A stretch of DNA of 64,000 nucleotides from Mycolicibacterium sp. CBMA 226 (lineage in GTDB: Bacteria; Actinomycetota; Actinomycetes; Mycobacteriales; Mycobacteriaceae), in assembly GCF_009729075.1 (NCBI RefSeq), contig NZ_VTGY01000011.1, positions 558,001 through 622,000 of the forward strand, read 5' to 3'. The notes under the pieces were generated by a model that did not search any database, was not told the DNA's origin, and worked only from the letters and a program-made list of their open reading frames with translations. Made by a program: the position numbers and the translations under genes. The stretch's first letter is position 1, and every line of letters begins with the position of its first letter. This document shows, in pieces, positions 40,515 through 50,101 of this stretch.

Positions 40515-40550
40515 GCTCCGGTTCCATCGCAGCGAGGATGGAACCGGAGC
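40515..40550 (+). terminator. Strong hairpin between pstS and pstC
   Basis: Arms 40515-40528 and 40537-40550 are a perfect 14-bp inverted repeat with an 8-nt loop and no T-run. In this position it probably stabilises or partly terminates the pstS message so that binding protein exceeds permease. Confidence 0.7.
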
Positions 40551-40575
40551 CCACGACCGTTAGGTTCCTGACAGG

Positions 40576-41607
40576 ATGACAGTGACAACACCGAACCCAG
40601 CCGACGCGGGGTCAGGAGAGGCGCTCGCCGCACCCTTTCCCGCGCCGTCGCCGGTGTCTACCGACCCGTCGAAAGGGTCGAAAGTACGTGCGGGCGACCG
40701 GGTTTTCCGTCTGCTCGCCGAGGGCTCCGGCGTACTGATCGTCGCTCTCATCGCGGCCATCGGCGTTTTCCTGCTGTGGCGCGCCATCCCGGCGCTGGCC
40801 CGCAACAAGGAGAACTTCTTCACCTTCGGCGGCAACTGGGTCACCACCGACACGTCGGCGATGCATTTCGGCATCTTCGATCTGCTGCAGGTCACCGTCT
40901 TCGTGTCGGTGTTCGCTCTGCTGATCGCGATGCCGGTGGCACTGGGTATCGCGATCTTCCAGACGCAGTACGCGCCGCGCCGGATCGCCGGTCCGCTGGC
41001 GTACGTGGTGGACCTGCTGGCGGCGGTGCCGTCGATCGTCTACGGCGTGTGGGGCCTGTACGTCCTGGCTCCCGTGCTCAAGCCATTTGCGTTGTGGCTC
41101 AACGAGAATCTGGGCTGGCTGTTCCTGTTCAAGACCGGTAATGCATCGGTGGCCGGCGGTGGCACCATCTTCACCGCGGGCATCGTGCTCGCGGTGATGA
41201 TCCTGCCGATCATCACCGCGGTGAGCCGTGAAGTGTTCGTGCAGACGCCACGCGGCCAGATCGAAGCCGCACTCGCGCTGGGCGCCACCCGCTGGGAGGT
41301 GGTGCGGACGACCGTGCTGCCGTTCGGCCTGTCCGGCTACATCAGTGGTGCCATGCTCGGCCTGGGCCGTGCCCTCGGTGAGACCATCGCCCTGCTGATC
41401 ATCCTGCGCGGTACGCAGACCCAGTTCACCTGGACACTGTTCGACGGCGGCTACACGTTCGCGAGCAAGATCGCGGCCACCGCAAGCGAATTCAACGACC
41501 AGTTCAAGGCGGGTGCCTACATCGCCGCCGGCCTGGTGCTGTTCATCCTCACCTTCGTGGTGAACTCCGCAGCACGTGCCGTGGTGGCCGGAAGGACGGC
41601 GAAATGA
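40576..41607 (+). CDS. pstC: Phosphate ABC transporter permease PstC
   Basis: The 343-residue permease has six predicted helices and the ABC-permease loop [22 protein letters not shown], with [18 protein letters not shown] typical of PstC. It forms the phosphate channel with PstA. It overlaps pstA by 4 bp (ATGA). Confidence 0.96.
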   Translation: MTVTTPNPADAGSGEALAAPFPAPSPVSTDPSKGSKVRAGDRVFRLLAEGSGVLIVALIAAIGVFLLWRAIPALARNKENFFTFGGNWVTTDTSAMHFGIFDLLQVTVFVSVFALLIAMPVALGIAIFQTQYAPRRIAGPLAYVVDLLAAVPSIVYGVWGLYVLAPVLKPFALWLNENLGWLFLFKTGNASVAGGGTIFTAGIVLAVMILPIITAVSREVFVQTPRGQIEAALALGATRWEVVRTTVLPFGLSGYISGAMLGLGRALGETIALLIILRGTQTQFTWTLFDGGYTFASKIAATASEFNDQFKAGAYIAAGLVLFILTFVVNSAARAVVAGRTAK

Positions 41608-42530
41608 ACGCCAAGACGGCTGCAATGCTGGATCGGCCGGTCAAGCACCAGTCGTTCGAAGGCGTCGGCCTGCGCCGCAAGGTGACCGACAAGGTGGCCA
41701 CGGTGCTGGTCAGCCTGTCGGTGCTGGTGGCTCTGATCCCGCTGGTGTGGGTGCTGTATTCCGTTGTCACCAAGGGCTATCAGGCCCTGACATCGTCGGA
41801 GTGGTTCACCAATTCACAGTCCGGGATGACGGCGTTCGAAGCCGGCGGCGGCGCCTACCACGCCATCGTCGGCACCGTGCTGCAGGCTCTCGTGTGTGCC
41901 GTCATCTCGATCCCGATCGGCGTGATGGTCGCGGTGTACCTCGTGGAGTACGGCGGCGGGACTCGACTCGGCAGGATCACCACTTTCATGGTCGACATCC
42001 TCACCGGTGTCCCGTCGATCGTCGCCGCGCTGTTCGTCTACGCGCTGTGGGTGGCCACTTTGGGTTTCCAGCGCACCGGTTTTGCGGTGTCGCTGGCACT
42101 GGTGCTGCTGATGATCCCGGTCATCGTGCGGGCCACCGAGGAGATGCTGCGCATCGTCCCGATGGACCTTCGGGAAGCCAGCTACGCGCTGGGCATTCCG
42201 AAGTGGAAAACCATTGTGCGGATTGTCATTCCGACAGCGCTGTCGGGCATCGTCACGGGCATCATGCTGTCGCTGGCCCGCGTCATGGGCGAGACGGCCC
42301 CGCTGCTGGTGCTCGTGGGCTACGCGCAGGCCATGAACTTCGACATGTTCGGCGGTTTCATGGGCTCACTGCCCGGCATGATGTACGACCAGATCGGTGC
42401 GGGTGCCGGCGCCAACGTGGTCCCCACGGACCGCATGTGGGGCGCTGCGCTGACCCTGGTGCTGCTGATCGCGCTGCTGAACATCGGAGCGCGTGTGCTC
42501 GCCAAAATCTTTGCCCCGAAGAAAGTTTAA
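41604..42530 (+). CDS. pstA: Phosphate ABC transporter permease PstA
   Basis: The 308-residue second permease has [20 protein letters not shown] and the EAA loop [20 protein letters not shown]. Start overlaps pstC, so translation is coupled. It ends 16 bp before pstB. Confidence 0.96.
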   Translation: MNAKTAAMLDRPVKHQSFEGVGLRRKVTDKVATVLVSLSVLVALIPLVWVLYSVVTKGYQALTSSEWFTNSQSGMTAFEAGGGAYHAIVGTVLQALVCAVISIPIGVMVAVYLVEYGGGTRLGRITTFMVDILTGVPSIVAALFVYALWVATLGFQRTGFAVSLALVLLMIPVIVRATEEMLRIVPMDLREASYALGIPKWKTIVRIVIPTALSGIVTGIMLSLARVMGETAPLLVLVGYAQAMNFDMFGGFMGSLPGMMYDQIGAGAGANVVPTDRMWGAALTLVLLIALLNIGARVLAKIFAPKKV

Positions 42531-42546
42531 GCAGGAGTAGCGGTTA

Positions 42547-43323
42547 ATGGCCAAGCGTCTGGATCTCAAGGATCTCAACATTTACTACGGCGCGTTCCAC
42601 GCTGTGCAGAGCGTCAGCCTGTCGGTGGAACCGCGCAGTGTGACGGCGTTCATCGGGCCGTCGGGCTGTGGCAAGTCCACGGTGCTGCGCACCCTCAACC
42701 GCATGCACGAGGTGATCCCGGGCGCCCGCGCGACTGGTTCGGTGCTGCTCGACGGCGACGACATCTACGCCGCGGGCGTGGACCCCGTCGGCGTGCGCAA
42801 GACCATCGGCATGGTGTTCCAGCGCCCGAACCCGTTCCCCACCATGTCGATTCGCGACAACGTGGTGGCCGGGCTGAAGCTGCAGGGCGTGCGCAACAAG
42901 AAGACGCTCGACGAGGTCGCCGAGCGGTCGCTCAAGGGCGCCAACCTGTGGAACGAGGTCAAGGACCGGCTGGACAAGCCCGGTGGCGGTCTGTCCGGTG
43001 GTCAGCAGCAGCGTCTGTGCATCGCCCGCGCCATTGCGGTGCAGCCCGACGTCCTGCTGATGGACGAGCCGTGCTCGGCGCTGGACCCGATCTCGACGCT
43101 CGCCATCGAGGATCTGATCGCAGAGCTGAAGCAGGACTTCACGATCGTGATCGTCACGCACAACATGCAGCAGGCCGCGCGTGTCAGTGACCAGACGGCG
43201 TTCTTCAACCTCGAGGCCACCGGCAAGCCCGGTCAGCTGATCGAGATCGACGACACCGAGAAGATTTTCTCCAACCCGTCCAAGAAAGCGACCGAGGACT
43301 ACATCTCCGGCCGCTTCGGCTAG
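42547..43323 (+). CDS. pstB: Phosphate ABC transporter ATPase PstB (PhoT)
   Basis: This 258-residue ATPase has Walker [10 protein letters not shown], the Q-loop FQRPNPFP, signature [10 protein letters not shown], Walker [14 protein letters not shown] and the switch histidine in VTHNMQQA. It energises phosphate import. GCAGGAG precedes the ATG. In M. tuberculosis this gene is called phoT. Confidence 0.97.
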   Translation: MAKRLDLKDLNIYYGAFHAVQSVSLSVEPRSVTAFIGPSGCGKSTVLRTLNRMHEVIPGARATGSVLLDGDDIYAAGVDPVGVRKTIGMVFQRPNPFPTMSIRDNVVAGLKLQGVRNKKTLDEVAERSLKGANLWNEVKDRLDKPGGGLSGGQQQRLCIARAIAVQPDVLLMDEPCSALDPISTLAIEDLIAELKQDFTIVIVTHNMQQAARVSDQTAFFNLEATGKPGQLIEIDDTEKIFSNPSKKATEDYISGRFG

Positions 43324-43357
43324 GTCGCCTACTTCCAGCTCACGTTCGTCCGCGGGC

Positions 43358-43438
43358 GGGGCGGGTACCGCTCACGCGTGTGTAGGTACCGCCCGTTCGC
43401 GAGTGTTTGGTCAGGCGGCGCGATCGAAGTGCCGCCTG
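43358..43438 (+). terminator. Two tandem hairpins ending the pst operon
   Basis: The first stem pairs 43358-43369 with 43385-43394 (one bulged G). The second pairs 43412-43419 with 43431-43438 (8 bp, perfect). Both lie between pstB and the convergent GH16 gene. Neither has a strong T-run. Confidence 0.5.
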
Positions 43439-43472
43439 GTCGTTGGCCACACCGGCTATCGCAGGAACCTGA

Positions 43473-44339
43473 TCAGAAGACGCGGATCCAGTCGATCAGC
43501 ATCTCGGCCGGGTAATGGCCGCCACCGGGCTCGCGCCCGCCGGAGCCGCCGACAGCGAGGTTGAACACCGGAACCAACGTGTAGCCCGGATCGTTGAACG
43601 GCCAGTCGTCCAGAGAACTCGCCGGCACCGTGAAGAACGGCTCTTGCCCCGGCGTGTAGTCCTTCCAGAAGTACATTCCGGTCGGCTGCCAGGTCATCCG
43701 CCAGGTGTGCCACCCGCTGTCGATCGGGTGCGGATCGGTGGCGAACGACGTGCCGTCCAACCGGGCGTGCACCGTCGTCCCCGACGGCCAGTCCCGGTTG
43801 CCGTACCACTCGACCAGGTCGACCTCGCCGCCGCGGACCGGATCGTCGTTGAGCAGCCAGAAGGCCGGCCAGGCGCCGTCGGTCAGGCAGTTCAGTTTGA
43901 TCCGCGCTTCCCAGGTGGTGCCGATCCCGCCGCGCCAATTTCCGATGATCTTGGCGCTCGCGTAACGCTCCTGAATGTTCGCGCCCGGACCGCGCGTGGC
44001 CCGAAGGACAAGGTTGCCGTTGCCGTCCTGGAACACGTGCTCCTGATCGGTCACGTAACGGCCCATGTTGTACGGCTGATCCCATTCGACGGGGTTCCGG
44101 ATGACCTCGCGCGCAGGCACGATGGACCACCACGCCGGATCCGGCGGTGCACCAGCGGGACCGTTGAATTCATCCCGGAACAGCATCGCCGGACCCGCCG
44201 ATGAACCGGCAGGCGCGGCCCCCGGGCCAGTTCCTGGACCAGGGGAAACGGGCAATGGGTCAGCGTCAGCCTTCGGGAAAGGCAGCACGGTGGAAACCGC
44301 GCCCAGGCCAACCATCATCATGATCTTGCGACGATCCAT
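43473..44339 (-). CDS. Secreted glycoside hydrolase family 16 protein
   Basis: The start MDRRKIMMMVGLGAV at 44339 gives 288 residues with a twin-arginine-like signal peptide followed by a Pro/Gly linker. The GH16 catalytic motif is GEVDLVEWYG with Glu172, Asp174 and Glu177; aromatic substrate residues follow (GAWPAFWLL upstream, SGWHTWRMTW downstream). The family hydrolyses beta-1,3/1,4-glucans or galactans. The natural substrate is unknown. An upstream in-frame ATG at 44393 would mask the signal peptide. Confidence 0.92.
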   Translation of the reverse strand: MDRRKIMMMVGLGAVSTVLPFPKADADPLPVSPGPGTGPGAAPAGSSAGPAMLFRDEFNGPAGAPPDPAWWSIVPAREVIRNPVEWDQPYNMGRYVTDQEHVFQDGNGNLVLRATRGPGANIQERYASAKIIGNWRGGIGTTWEARIKLNCLTDGAWPAFWLLNDDPVRGGEVDLVEWYGNRDWPSGTTVHARLDGTSFATDPHPIDSGWHTWRMTWQPTGMYFWKDYTPGQEPFFTVPASSLDDWPFNDPGYTLVPVFNLAVGGSGGREPGGGHYPAEMLIDWIRVF

Positions 44340-44465
44340 GTCCGGCACACCAGCAATCCTAGGCGACGAAACTTTTGCGACACCCCGGGCCAAGCAATTG
44401 CGGGCAGCTGGCCGTCAGCTCTGTGAACAACTCCGCAAGCGGGAGGTGCGCGACTCGCGCCAGTA

Positions 44466-45440
44466 TCAGGGCGTGATGACGACCCGGGTTCCGGAGGGTT
44501 CCTTTGCTGCCCAGACATTTTCGATGTCGGCGAGCGGGCGGGCGACGGTGGTGAGCTGCAGTTCGCCGGCCTCGAGCATCGCAAACAGCCGTGGTAAGCC
44601 TTCGGTGCGGGCTCGCAGCAGGGCCTCGGGTGGCACGCTGCCGATCCCCACGCCTTGAAGCGTAATTCCCGTGCTGCGCAATGTCGCCGCGTCGATGTCG
44701 ATGCTCGTCCCGGTCATCGACCCGACCTGGATGAACCGTGTTGCGTGGAAATGGGTCGACGGATGCGCGGCGGCCAGGGCGGCCAGCGTCTGCTGTGCGG
44801 ACGTGCCCCACAAGTAGTCGATGACGGCGTCGAACGGCCGCGCAGCGTGTTGGGCCACAACGCTTTCCGCGAGATCGTCGGTCCCGAGCCGGATGACGTC
44901 GTCGGCTCCGACGGTGCGCAGCCACTCGAGCCGCTCCGGGTTGCGGCCGGCCACGACGACGCGGCCTGCACCGAACACGAACTTGGCCAGCTGCACTGCC
45001 AGCGACCCGGTGACACCCGTGGCGCCCAGCACCAGAACGTGGTCGCCGGGTTTGGTCTGGGCGGCGTAGTCCAGGCTCATCCACGCCGACATGCCGGGGT
45101 TGGGCACCGCCGCGGCGGTCACCGAGTCGACATGTTCGGGCACCGGGACGGCGCCGCTCGGGTTGACGAGGGTGCGCTCGGCCATCAGGCCGTAGGGGGC
45201 CAGTGCTCCGGTGTACACCCGGGTGCCGTCGTCGAGTCGGGCGACACCGTCGACACCGGCGATGGCAGGCAGCTGAATCTCCTTGCTGCTGTAGTGCTTT
45301 CCCATGATCACCATGCGGCTGAGGTTGGTCAGCGCAGAAGCCTCCACGGTGGCGACCACGGCGCTGTCGCCCGGTTGGGGCTCGGGGAAATCCAGGTACC
45401 GGGGCTGCTGGCCCCACTCGTGCACGACCGCTGCCTTCAT
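44466..45440 (-). CDS. Medium-chain dehydrogenase/reductase, quinone oxidoreductase-like
   Basis: The 324-residue protein has an N-terminal GroES-like part (EWGQQPRYLDFPEPQPGD) and a Rossmann domain with HVLVLGATGVTGSLAVQLAK. Zinc ligands of alcohol dehydrogenases are absent, so it is the zinc-free quinone-oxidoreductase type using NADPH. It is divergent from a MarR gene with palindromes between them, suggesting induction by an electrophile or quinone. Confidence 0.9.
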   Translation of the reverse strand: MKAAVVHEWGQQPRYLDFPEPQPGDSAVVATVEASALTNLSRMVIMGKHYSSKEIQLPAIAGVDGVARLDDGTRVYTGALAPYGLMAERTLVNPSGAVPVPEHVDSVTAAAVPNPGMSAWMSLDYAAQTKPGDHVLVLGATGVTGSLAVQLAKFVFGAGRVVVAGRNPERLEWLRTVGADDVIRLGTDDLAESVVAQHAARPFDAVIDYLWGTSAQQTLAALAAAHPSTHFHATRFIQVGSMTGTSIDIDAATLRSTGITLQGVGIGSVPPEALLRARTEGLPRLFAMLEAGELQLTTVARPLADIENVWAAKEPSGTRVVITP

Positions 45441-45458
45441 GTTGTGCTCCTCGGATCG

Positions 45459-45482
45459 ATATGGTTTCGTCGGAAACTATAT
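45459..45482. promoter_or_regulatory. MarR operator between the oxidoreductase and marR
   Basis: Ten-base arms starting ATATGGTTTC pair at 9 of 10 positions across a GTCG spacer. A second, weaker site (GGTTT and AAACC arms) at 45509-45524 overlaps the marR start, which would allow autorepression. Confidence 0.65.
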
Positions 45483-45506
45483 GACGTGCGTCGGTGAGAT
45501 GGCAAG

Positions 45507-46022
45507 ATGGTTTCCGTGAAAACCAAGTCTGCGCTGATCACCGAGATCGGTGCACTGGTGGGTGCGGTAGGGGACAAGTTCGACACCGACGAGAGCGATG
45601 CCGAGCGTGACTACCTCGCTGAACACTGTCCACCGCAGCTGGAACGCACCGTGCGTGAGCTGCCCACCCTCAGTCTGCATCTGCTGGCGGAGCTGGCCGC
45701 GGGACCGATCAGCGTCGTCGGCCTGGCCGCCCGCGCCGCCCAGCTCAAGGGCACGGTGTCCAAACACGTGCAGCGCCTGGTGGACGCTGGTCTGGTCACC
45801 AGGGCGCCGGTGCCGGGCAACCGCAAAGAGCTGCAGCTGAGCCCCACGGCCGACGGGGAAGTCCTGATCGCCGTCCATCAGCGCATGCACGACGAGATGG
45901 ACGCCGGGAGGCACGACTTCCTGTCGCGCTACACCTCGGCGGAACTGTCGGTGCTGGCCAAGGTGCTGCAGGACCTGCTGGTCGCCGATCGGGACGGCGT
46001 GCGCCTGATACCCGCCGAGTAG
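45507..46022 (+). CDS. MarR family transcriptional regulator
   Basis: The 171-residue protein has a winged helix around residues 55-110 (LLAELAAGPISVVGLAARAA, GTVSKHVQRLVDAGLVTRAP, then GNRKELQLSPTADGE). The start at 45507 lies inside a palindrome similar to the upstream operator. It probably represses the divergent oxidoreductase and itself. An internal GTG (VKTKS) nine bases in is an alternative start. Confidence 0.92.
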   Translation: MVSVKTKSALITEIGALVGAVGDKFDTDESDAERDYLAEHCPPQLERTVRELPTLSLHLLAELAAGPISVVGLAARAAQLKGTVSKHVQRLVDAGLVTRAPVPGNRKELQLSPTADGEVLIAVHQRMHDEMDAGRHDFLSRYTSAELSVLAKVLQDLLVADRDGVRLIPAE

Positions 46023-46049
46023 GGAGGTGTCCCATCCCGCGAGTGGAAA

Positions 46050-46724
46050 CTAGCGGATGGTGGGCAGGCCATCGTCGTCGTCGTCGGAGAGGCGGCCGGT
46101 GACCTGGAAGATCACCCGGCGGGCGACCTCGACGGCGTGGTCGGCGAAGCGCTCGTAGAAGCGGCTCAGCAGCGTCACGTCGACGGCCGCGGTGACGCCG
46201 TGCTTCCACTCGCGGTCCATCATCACGCTGAACAGATGACGGTGCAGGTCATCCATCGCGTCGTCTTCTTCCTGGATCCGGGCGGCGCGCTCCGGGTCCT
46301 GGGTGAGCAGTACCTCTTGCGCGGTGTTACCCAATTCGACTGCGAGGCGGCCCATTTCGGCGAAGTAGCCGTTGACCTCCTCGGGCAGGGCATGCTGCGG
46401 GTGCCGACGGCGGGCGATCTTGGCGACGTGCAGGGCCAGCGCGCCCATCCGGTCGACGTCGGCGACGATCTGGATGGAGCCGACGACGGACCGCAGGTCG
46501 CCGGCGACCGGGGACTGCAATGCCAGCAGGACGAAGGCCTGTTCTTCGGCCTGGGCGCTCAGGGCGGCGATGTGCTCGTGGTCGGAGATGACCTGCTCGG
46601 CCAGCACCAGATCGGCCTGCAACAGGGCCTGGGTTGCGCGCTCCATGGCAACACCTGCCAATCCGCACATCTCGCCAAGGCGGTTGGTCAGGCCTTCAAG
46701 CTGCTCGTGGTACGCGGTACGCAT
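46050..46724 (-). CDS. phoU: Phosphate-specific transport regulator PhoU
   Basis: PhoU links the Pst transporter to the SenX3-RegX3 two-component system and keeps the phosphate regulon off when phosphate is plentiful. The 224-residue protein starts [20 protein letters not shown] at 46724, where TAGTGT lies 7 nt upstream; an ATG 9 bp further up is less likely. Two three-helix repeats hold [14 protein letters not shown] and [17 protein letters not shown] metal-binding motifs. It corresponds to phoY2. Confidence 0.96.
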   Translation of the reverse strand: MRTAYHEQLEGLTNRLGEMCGLAGVAMERATQALLQADLVLAEQVISDHEHIAALSAQAEEQAFVLLALQSPVAGDLRSVVGSIQIVADVDRMGALALHVAKIARRRHPQHALPEEVNGYFAEMGRLAVELGNTAQEVLLTQDPERAARIQEEDDAMDDLHRHLFSVMMDREWKHGVTAAVDVTLLSRFYERFADHAVEVARRVIFQVTGRLSDDDDDGLPTIR

Positions 46725-46731
46725 GCGGTCC

Positions 46732-46737
46732 ACACTA
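46732..46737 (-). promoter_or_regulatory. -10 hexamer of leaderless phoU promoter
   Basis: On the reverse strand TAGTGT ends 7 nt before the ATG at 46724, so phoU is expressed separately from the pst operon. Confidence 0.55.
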
Positions 46738-46802
46738 CTTTCTGGCCGCGAGACATGCCGTGATCTGGCAATGAACGCCCGGTGAATGGGACAGGTCAGG
46801 TG

Positions 46803-48923
46803 CTATTTACAGCTGGTGTCGGCCGCGTTGGTGACGCTGAGGTCCTCCGGCAGTTTGGTGGGCTCGCCGGACAGGCTGCCGTGCGTCACCCGCATCTGGG
46901 CCGCCGAGCCGCTCGACGCCGGAGTTCCCACCGAGGTGAAGTCGGTCCCGAGTACCACACGCACCACGTCTCCCAGGCCGGACACCCGCTCGACGTGCGC
47001 GTTGGGCAACGAAGACGCCACGGTTGCGGCGGCTTGTTCGTGCCCGGCGGAGTAGAACACCGTCGTTCCCGTCACCTGGCCCTGATAGTCGTCCGGCGAG
47101 TTGACGGTGAAGCCGTGCTGCTCCAATTCCTTGGTCGCGGTCGCGGCCAAGCCGTCCTTGCCTGTCGAGTTGGACACCCGGACCGTCACCTGGTTCGGGT
47201 CGATCGTGGTGGTGTTGACCTGTTCGCCGTCCGAGTTGGCCGGGGCTGTGCTGGGCGCGGCCGAGGTCGAGGGGACCGTGGTGTTGTCGGCGTTGCGCTC
47301 CTCGGGCAGCGGATCGTCGTTGATGATGGCGTCGAAGAGCGCCCGCATGTCGTCGACGCGTGGTGGCTCGTTGCCTTCGGAGTCGGTGACCCCAGTGGGG
47401 ACGGTGACGAAGGTGACACGGCCTGCGCTGAGGCCCTGGATGGACTGGCCGAGCTGCACGAGGTCCTTGGTGGTGATGTTGTCGACCGTCGAGTCGTCGA
47501 TGAACAGGTTGACGACGTTGTTGAGCCTGCCGAGGTTGAAGAACGTGTCCTTGGAGATCATCGACCGCAGCAGTGAGGACAGGAACATCTGCTGGCGCTT
47601 GATCCGGCCGTAGTCGCCGTTGACCTCGGTGGTGACCTGACGGGCCCGGACGTACTGCAAGGCGGTGTGGCCGTCGATGACCTGACGGCCCGAGTGCTCC
47701 AGCACGGTGCCCAGCTCGTAGTCCTCGAGAGGTGTGGTGCTGCAGACCTCGACGCCGCCGACGGCGTCGACGAGTTTCGAGAAGCCGGCGAAATCGACTG
47801 CCATGAAACGGTTTATCGACAGGCCGGAAAGCTTCTGGAGCACCTTGACCAGGCACTTGGGCCCACCGAAGGCGTACGCCGAATTCAGTTTCGTCTCGGT
47901 GTAAACCTGGTCGGGCCCATAGCTTTTGGTGTCTTCGTCATAGAGGGGCCCGTAGGCGCCGGTCTTCGGATCCCACGCTTCACACTGCGTCGGTTTGATG
48001 GCCAGGTCGCGCGGGAACGACACCGCCACAACACGTTTGCGGCTCGCCGGGATGTTCACCAGCATGATGGTGTCCGAGCGCGTGCCGCCGGCGTCGGCAC
48101 TGGTGCCGGCACCCATGTCGGCGTTCTGGCCGTAGCGGCTGTCCACGCCGACGATCAGGAAGTTCTCGTCACCGAACTGCCCATTGGGGTCGACGATGTC
48201 GCGGGAGTTGAGGTCCAGCGCAGAGACCCGGTTCATGTTGTTGTTCTTGACGTTCTGCCACTGCCAGGCGGCACCGGTCATCGACAGCGCGATGACGGCG
48301 GTCAGCGCGACGAGGATGCGACCTGCCACCGCGAACCGATGGCGCGTGCGGTGATCAACGGGCGGCGGCGCATCGGCGTGCGCCGGCCGCTCCGGATGGT
48401 CGATGTAGTTGCGCACGTCGGTGCGCACCACGGCATGTGGCCGTTCGGACAGCGCGACGGACTCGGCCGGTGACAGCAGCGGTGCACCGAAAACCTCGGT
48501 GGCCGGGTCGGATTCGGCCCAGAGGCGGGTGGTGCGCACCGGTTCCTCGGCCACCGGTTCCTCGACTGCCGGGTTGACCGGCGCGGGAAACGGCGGGGGC
48601 GTGGGCTCAGGTGCGGGCCGTTGCGGCTCGGGAGCTTTGGGTGGCGTGGGCGGCTCGGAAGCCTTGGGGCGTGTGGGCGGCTCGACGGCCGGAGCAGGCG
48701 GGACCGCGCCGCCCGAGAGGCGGGCGATGAGTTCGGCGACAGTGACGCCGCCGCCGCCGTGGTTGCCTGTGCTTTCGTCGTCCGGTGGGTCCGGCAGTCG
48801 ACCGGCCCGTTCCCACGGTGCCCGGACCGGACCCGAGGCCCGCGTCGTGCGGGTCACCCAAGGGTTGTCGCCGGCAGCATCGCCGTCACCCTCGCCGGGG
48901 GTGGTCCGGTCGCGGTCGGTCAC
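46803..48923 (-). CDS. LytR-CpsA-Psr family cell-wall ligase with LytR_C domain
   Basis: The GTG at 48923, 2 bp after the dus stop, gives 706 residues. Residues 1-195 are a cytosolic Pro-rich, disordered region; a helix at about 197-217 crosses the membrane. The LCP domain has FLIVGVDSRYGQ, RSDTIMLVNIP, VAVSFPRDLAI and RIKRQQMFLSSLL. The C-terminal LytR_C domain contains VTVRVSNSTGKDGLAA. LCP proteins attach arabinogalactan to peptidoglycan. It corresponds to Rv0822c. Confidence 0.93.
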   Translation of the reverse strand: MTDRDRTTPGEGDGDAAGDNPWVTRTTRASGPVRAPWERAGRLPDPPDDESTGNHGGGGVTVAELIARLSGGAVPPAPAVEPPTRPKASEPPTPPKAPEPQRPAPEPTPPPFPAPVNPAVEEPVAEEPVRTTRLWAESDPATEVFGAPLLSPAESVALSERPHAVVRTDVRNYIDHPERPAHADAPPPVDHRTRHRFAVAGRILVALTAVIALSMTGAAWQWQNVKNNNMNRVSALDLNSRDIVDPNGQFGDENFLIVGVDSRYGQNADMGAGTSADAGGTRSDTIMLVNIPASRKRVVAVSFPRDLAIKPTQCEAWDPKTGAYGPLYDEDTKSYGPDQVYTETKLNSAYAFGGPKCLVKVLQKLSGLSINRFMAVDFAGFSKLVDAVGGVEVCSTTPLEDYELGTVLEHSGRQVIDGHTALQYVRARQVTTEVNGDYGRIKRQQMFLSSLLRSMISKDTFFNLGRLNNVVNLFIDDSTVDNITTKDLVQLGQSIQGLSAGRVTFVTVPTGVTDSEGNEPPRVDDMRALFDAIINDDPLPEERNADNTTVPSTSAAPSTAPANSDGEQVNTTTIDPNQVTVRVSNSTGKDGLAATATKELEQHGFTVNSPDDYQGQVTGTTVFYSAGHEQAAATVASSLPNAHVERVSGLGDVVRVVLGTDFTSVGTPASSGSAAQMRVTHGSLSGEPTKLPEDLSVTNAADTSCK

Positions 48924-48925
48924 GT

Positions 48926-50101
48926 CTACCCGCCGGAGTTGACCACGTCGGCGCCGAACGGCACCGTGCAGTCGTCGGGATCGTCCAGCCAGCCTTCGGG
49001 CAGCACCACGGAACCCGGCGACCCCTGCCGGCCCCGCGGGCCCTCTGCGCAATCCGGGAACGGCACGTCCGAATCCAGTTGCGTGAGAAGTTCATCCAGC
49101 TCGGCCAGGGTTTTCACCAGGGCCAGGGCGCGGCGCAGATCGGCGCCCGCGGGCAGCCCGTGCAGGTACCAGGCGACGTGCTTGCGGATGTCGCGCATGC
49201 CCTTGTCCTCGCCGAAATGTTCGGCGAGCAACTGGCCGTGCCGGCGGATGATGTCCGCGATCTCGCCGAGCGTCGGCGGGGTGGGGCGGGGCTGGCCGTT
49301 GAAGGCTGCCGACAGTTCGGCGAACAGCCAGGGCCGGCCCAGGCAGCCGCGGCCGATGACGACGCCGTCGCAGCCGGTCTCGGCCATCATCCGCAGCGCG
49401 TCGTCGGCGTCGAAGATGTCGCCGTTGCCGAGCACCGGGATGCCGGTGACGTGGGCTTTCAGCGCAGCGATCTGGTCCCAGTCGGCCGTGCCGGAGTACC
49501 GCTGCGCGGCGGTGCGGGCATGCAGCGCGACGGCCGCGGCACCTTCCTCGGCGGCGATCCGGCCGGCATCGAGGTGGGTGTGGTGGGCGTCGTCGATCCC
49601 GATGCGGAACTTCACCGTCACCGGGATATCAGTGTTTTCGGTGGCGCGCACGGCGGCTGCCACGATCTGGCCGAACAGCTTGCGCTTGTAGGGCAACGCC
49701 GAACCGCCGCCACGGCGGGTGACCTTGGGCACCGGGCAGCCGAAGTTCATGTCGATGTGGTCGGCCATGTCCTCGTCGACGATCATCTTGGCCGCAGCGT
49801 ACGTGGTGGCCGGGTCGACGGTATAGAGCTGCAGGGAGCGGGGTGATTCCTCGGGCGCGAATGTCGTCATGTGCATCGTCGCGGCGTTGCGCTCGACCAG
49901 CGCACGCGCCGTGACCATCTCGCAGACGTACAGGCCGCTCACCGTGCCCACCCGGGCCAGCTCCTGCTCGCGGCACAGCGTGCGGAAGGCGACGTTCGTC
50001 ACACCTGCCATCGGAGCGAGGACGACCGGGGACTGCAATGCGATCGGCCCGATCTGCAGGGCAGATCGGGCCGTCGTCAGGCCATCGGCGGTGAGGGTCA
50101 T
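48926..50101 (-). CDS. dus: tRNA-dihydrouridine synthase (DusB type)
   Basis: The flavin enzyme reduces uridines in tRNA. The 391-residue protein has VVLAPMAGVTNVAFR, DMNFGCPVPKVTRRGGGSAL with catalytic Cys122, HARTAAQRYSGTADW, GNGDIFDADDALRMM and GVVIGRGCLGRPWLF, all typical. Its ATG overlaps the desA1 stop (ATGA), placing it in the desA1-dus-LCP operon. It corresponds to Rv0823c. Confidence 0.95.
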   Translation of the reverse strand: MTLTADGLTTARSALQIGPIALQSPVVLAPMAGVTNVAFRTLCREQELARVGTVSGLYVCEMVTARALVERNAATMHMTTFAPEESPRSLQLYTVDPATTYAAAKMIVDEDMADHIDMNFGCPVPKVTRRGGGSALPYKRKLFGQIVAAAVRATENTDIPVTVKFRIGIDDAHHTHLDAGRIAAEEGAAAVALHARTAAQRYSGTADWDQIAALKAHVTGIPVLGNGDIFDADDALRMMAETGCDGVVIGRGCLGRPWLFAELSAAFNGQPRPTPPTLGEIADIIRRHGQLLAEHFGEDKGMRDIRKHVAWYLHGLPAGADLRRALALVKTLAELDELLTQLDSDVPFPDCAEGPRGRQGSPGSVVLPEGWLDDPDDCTVPFGADVVNSGG

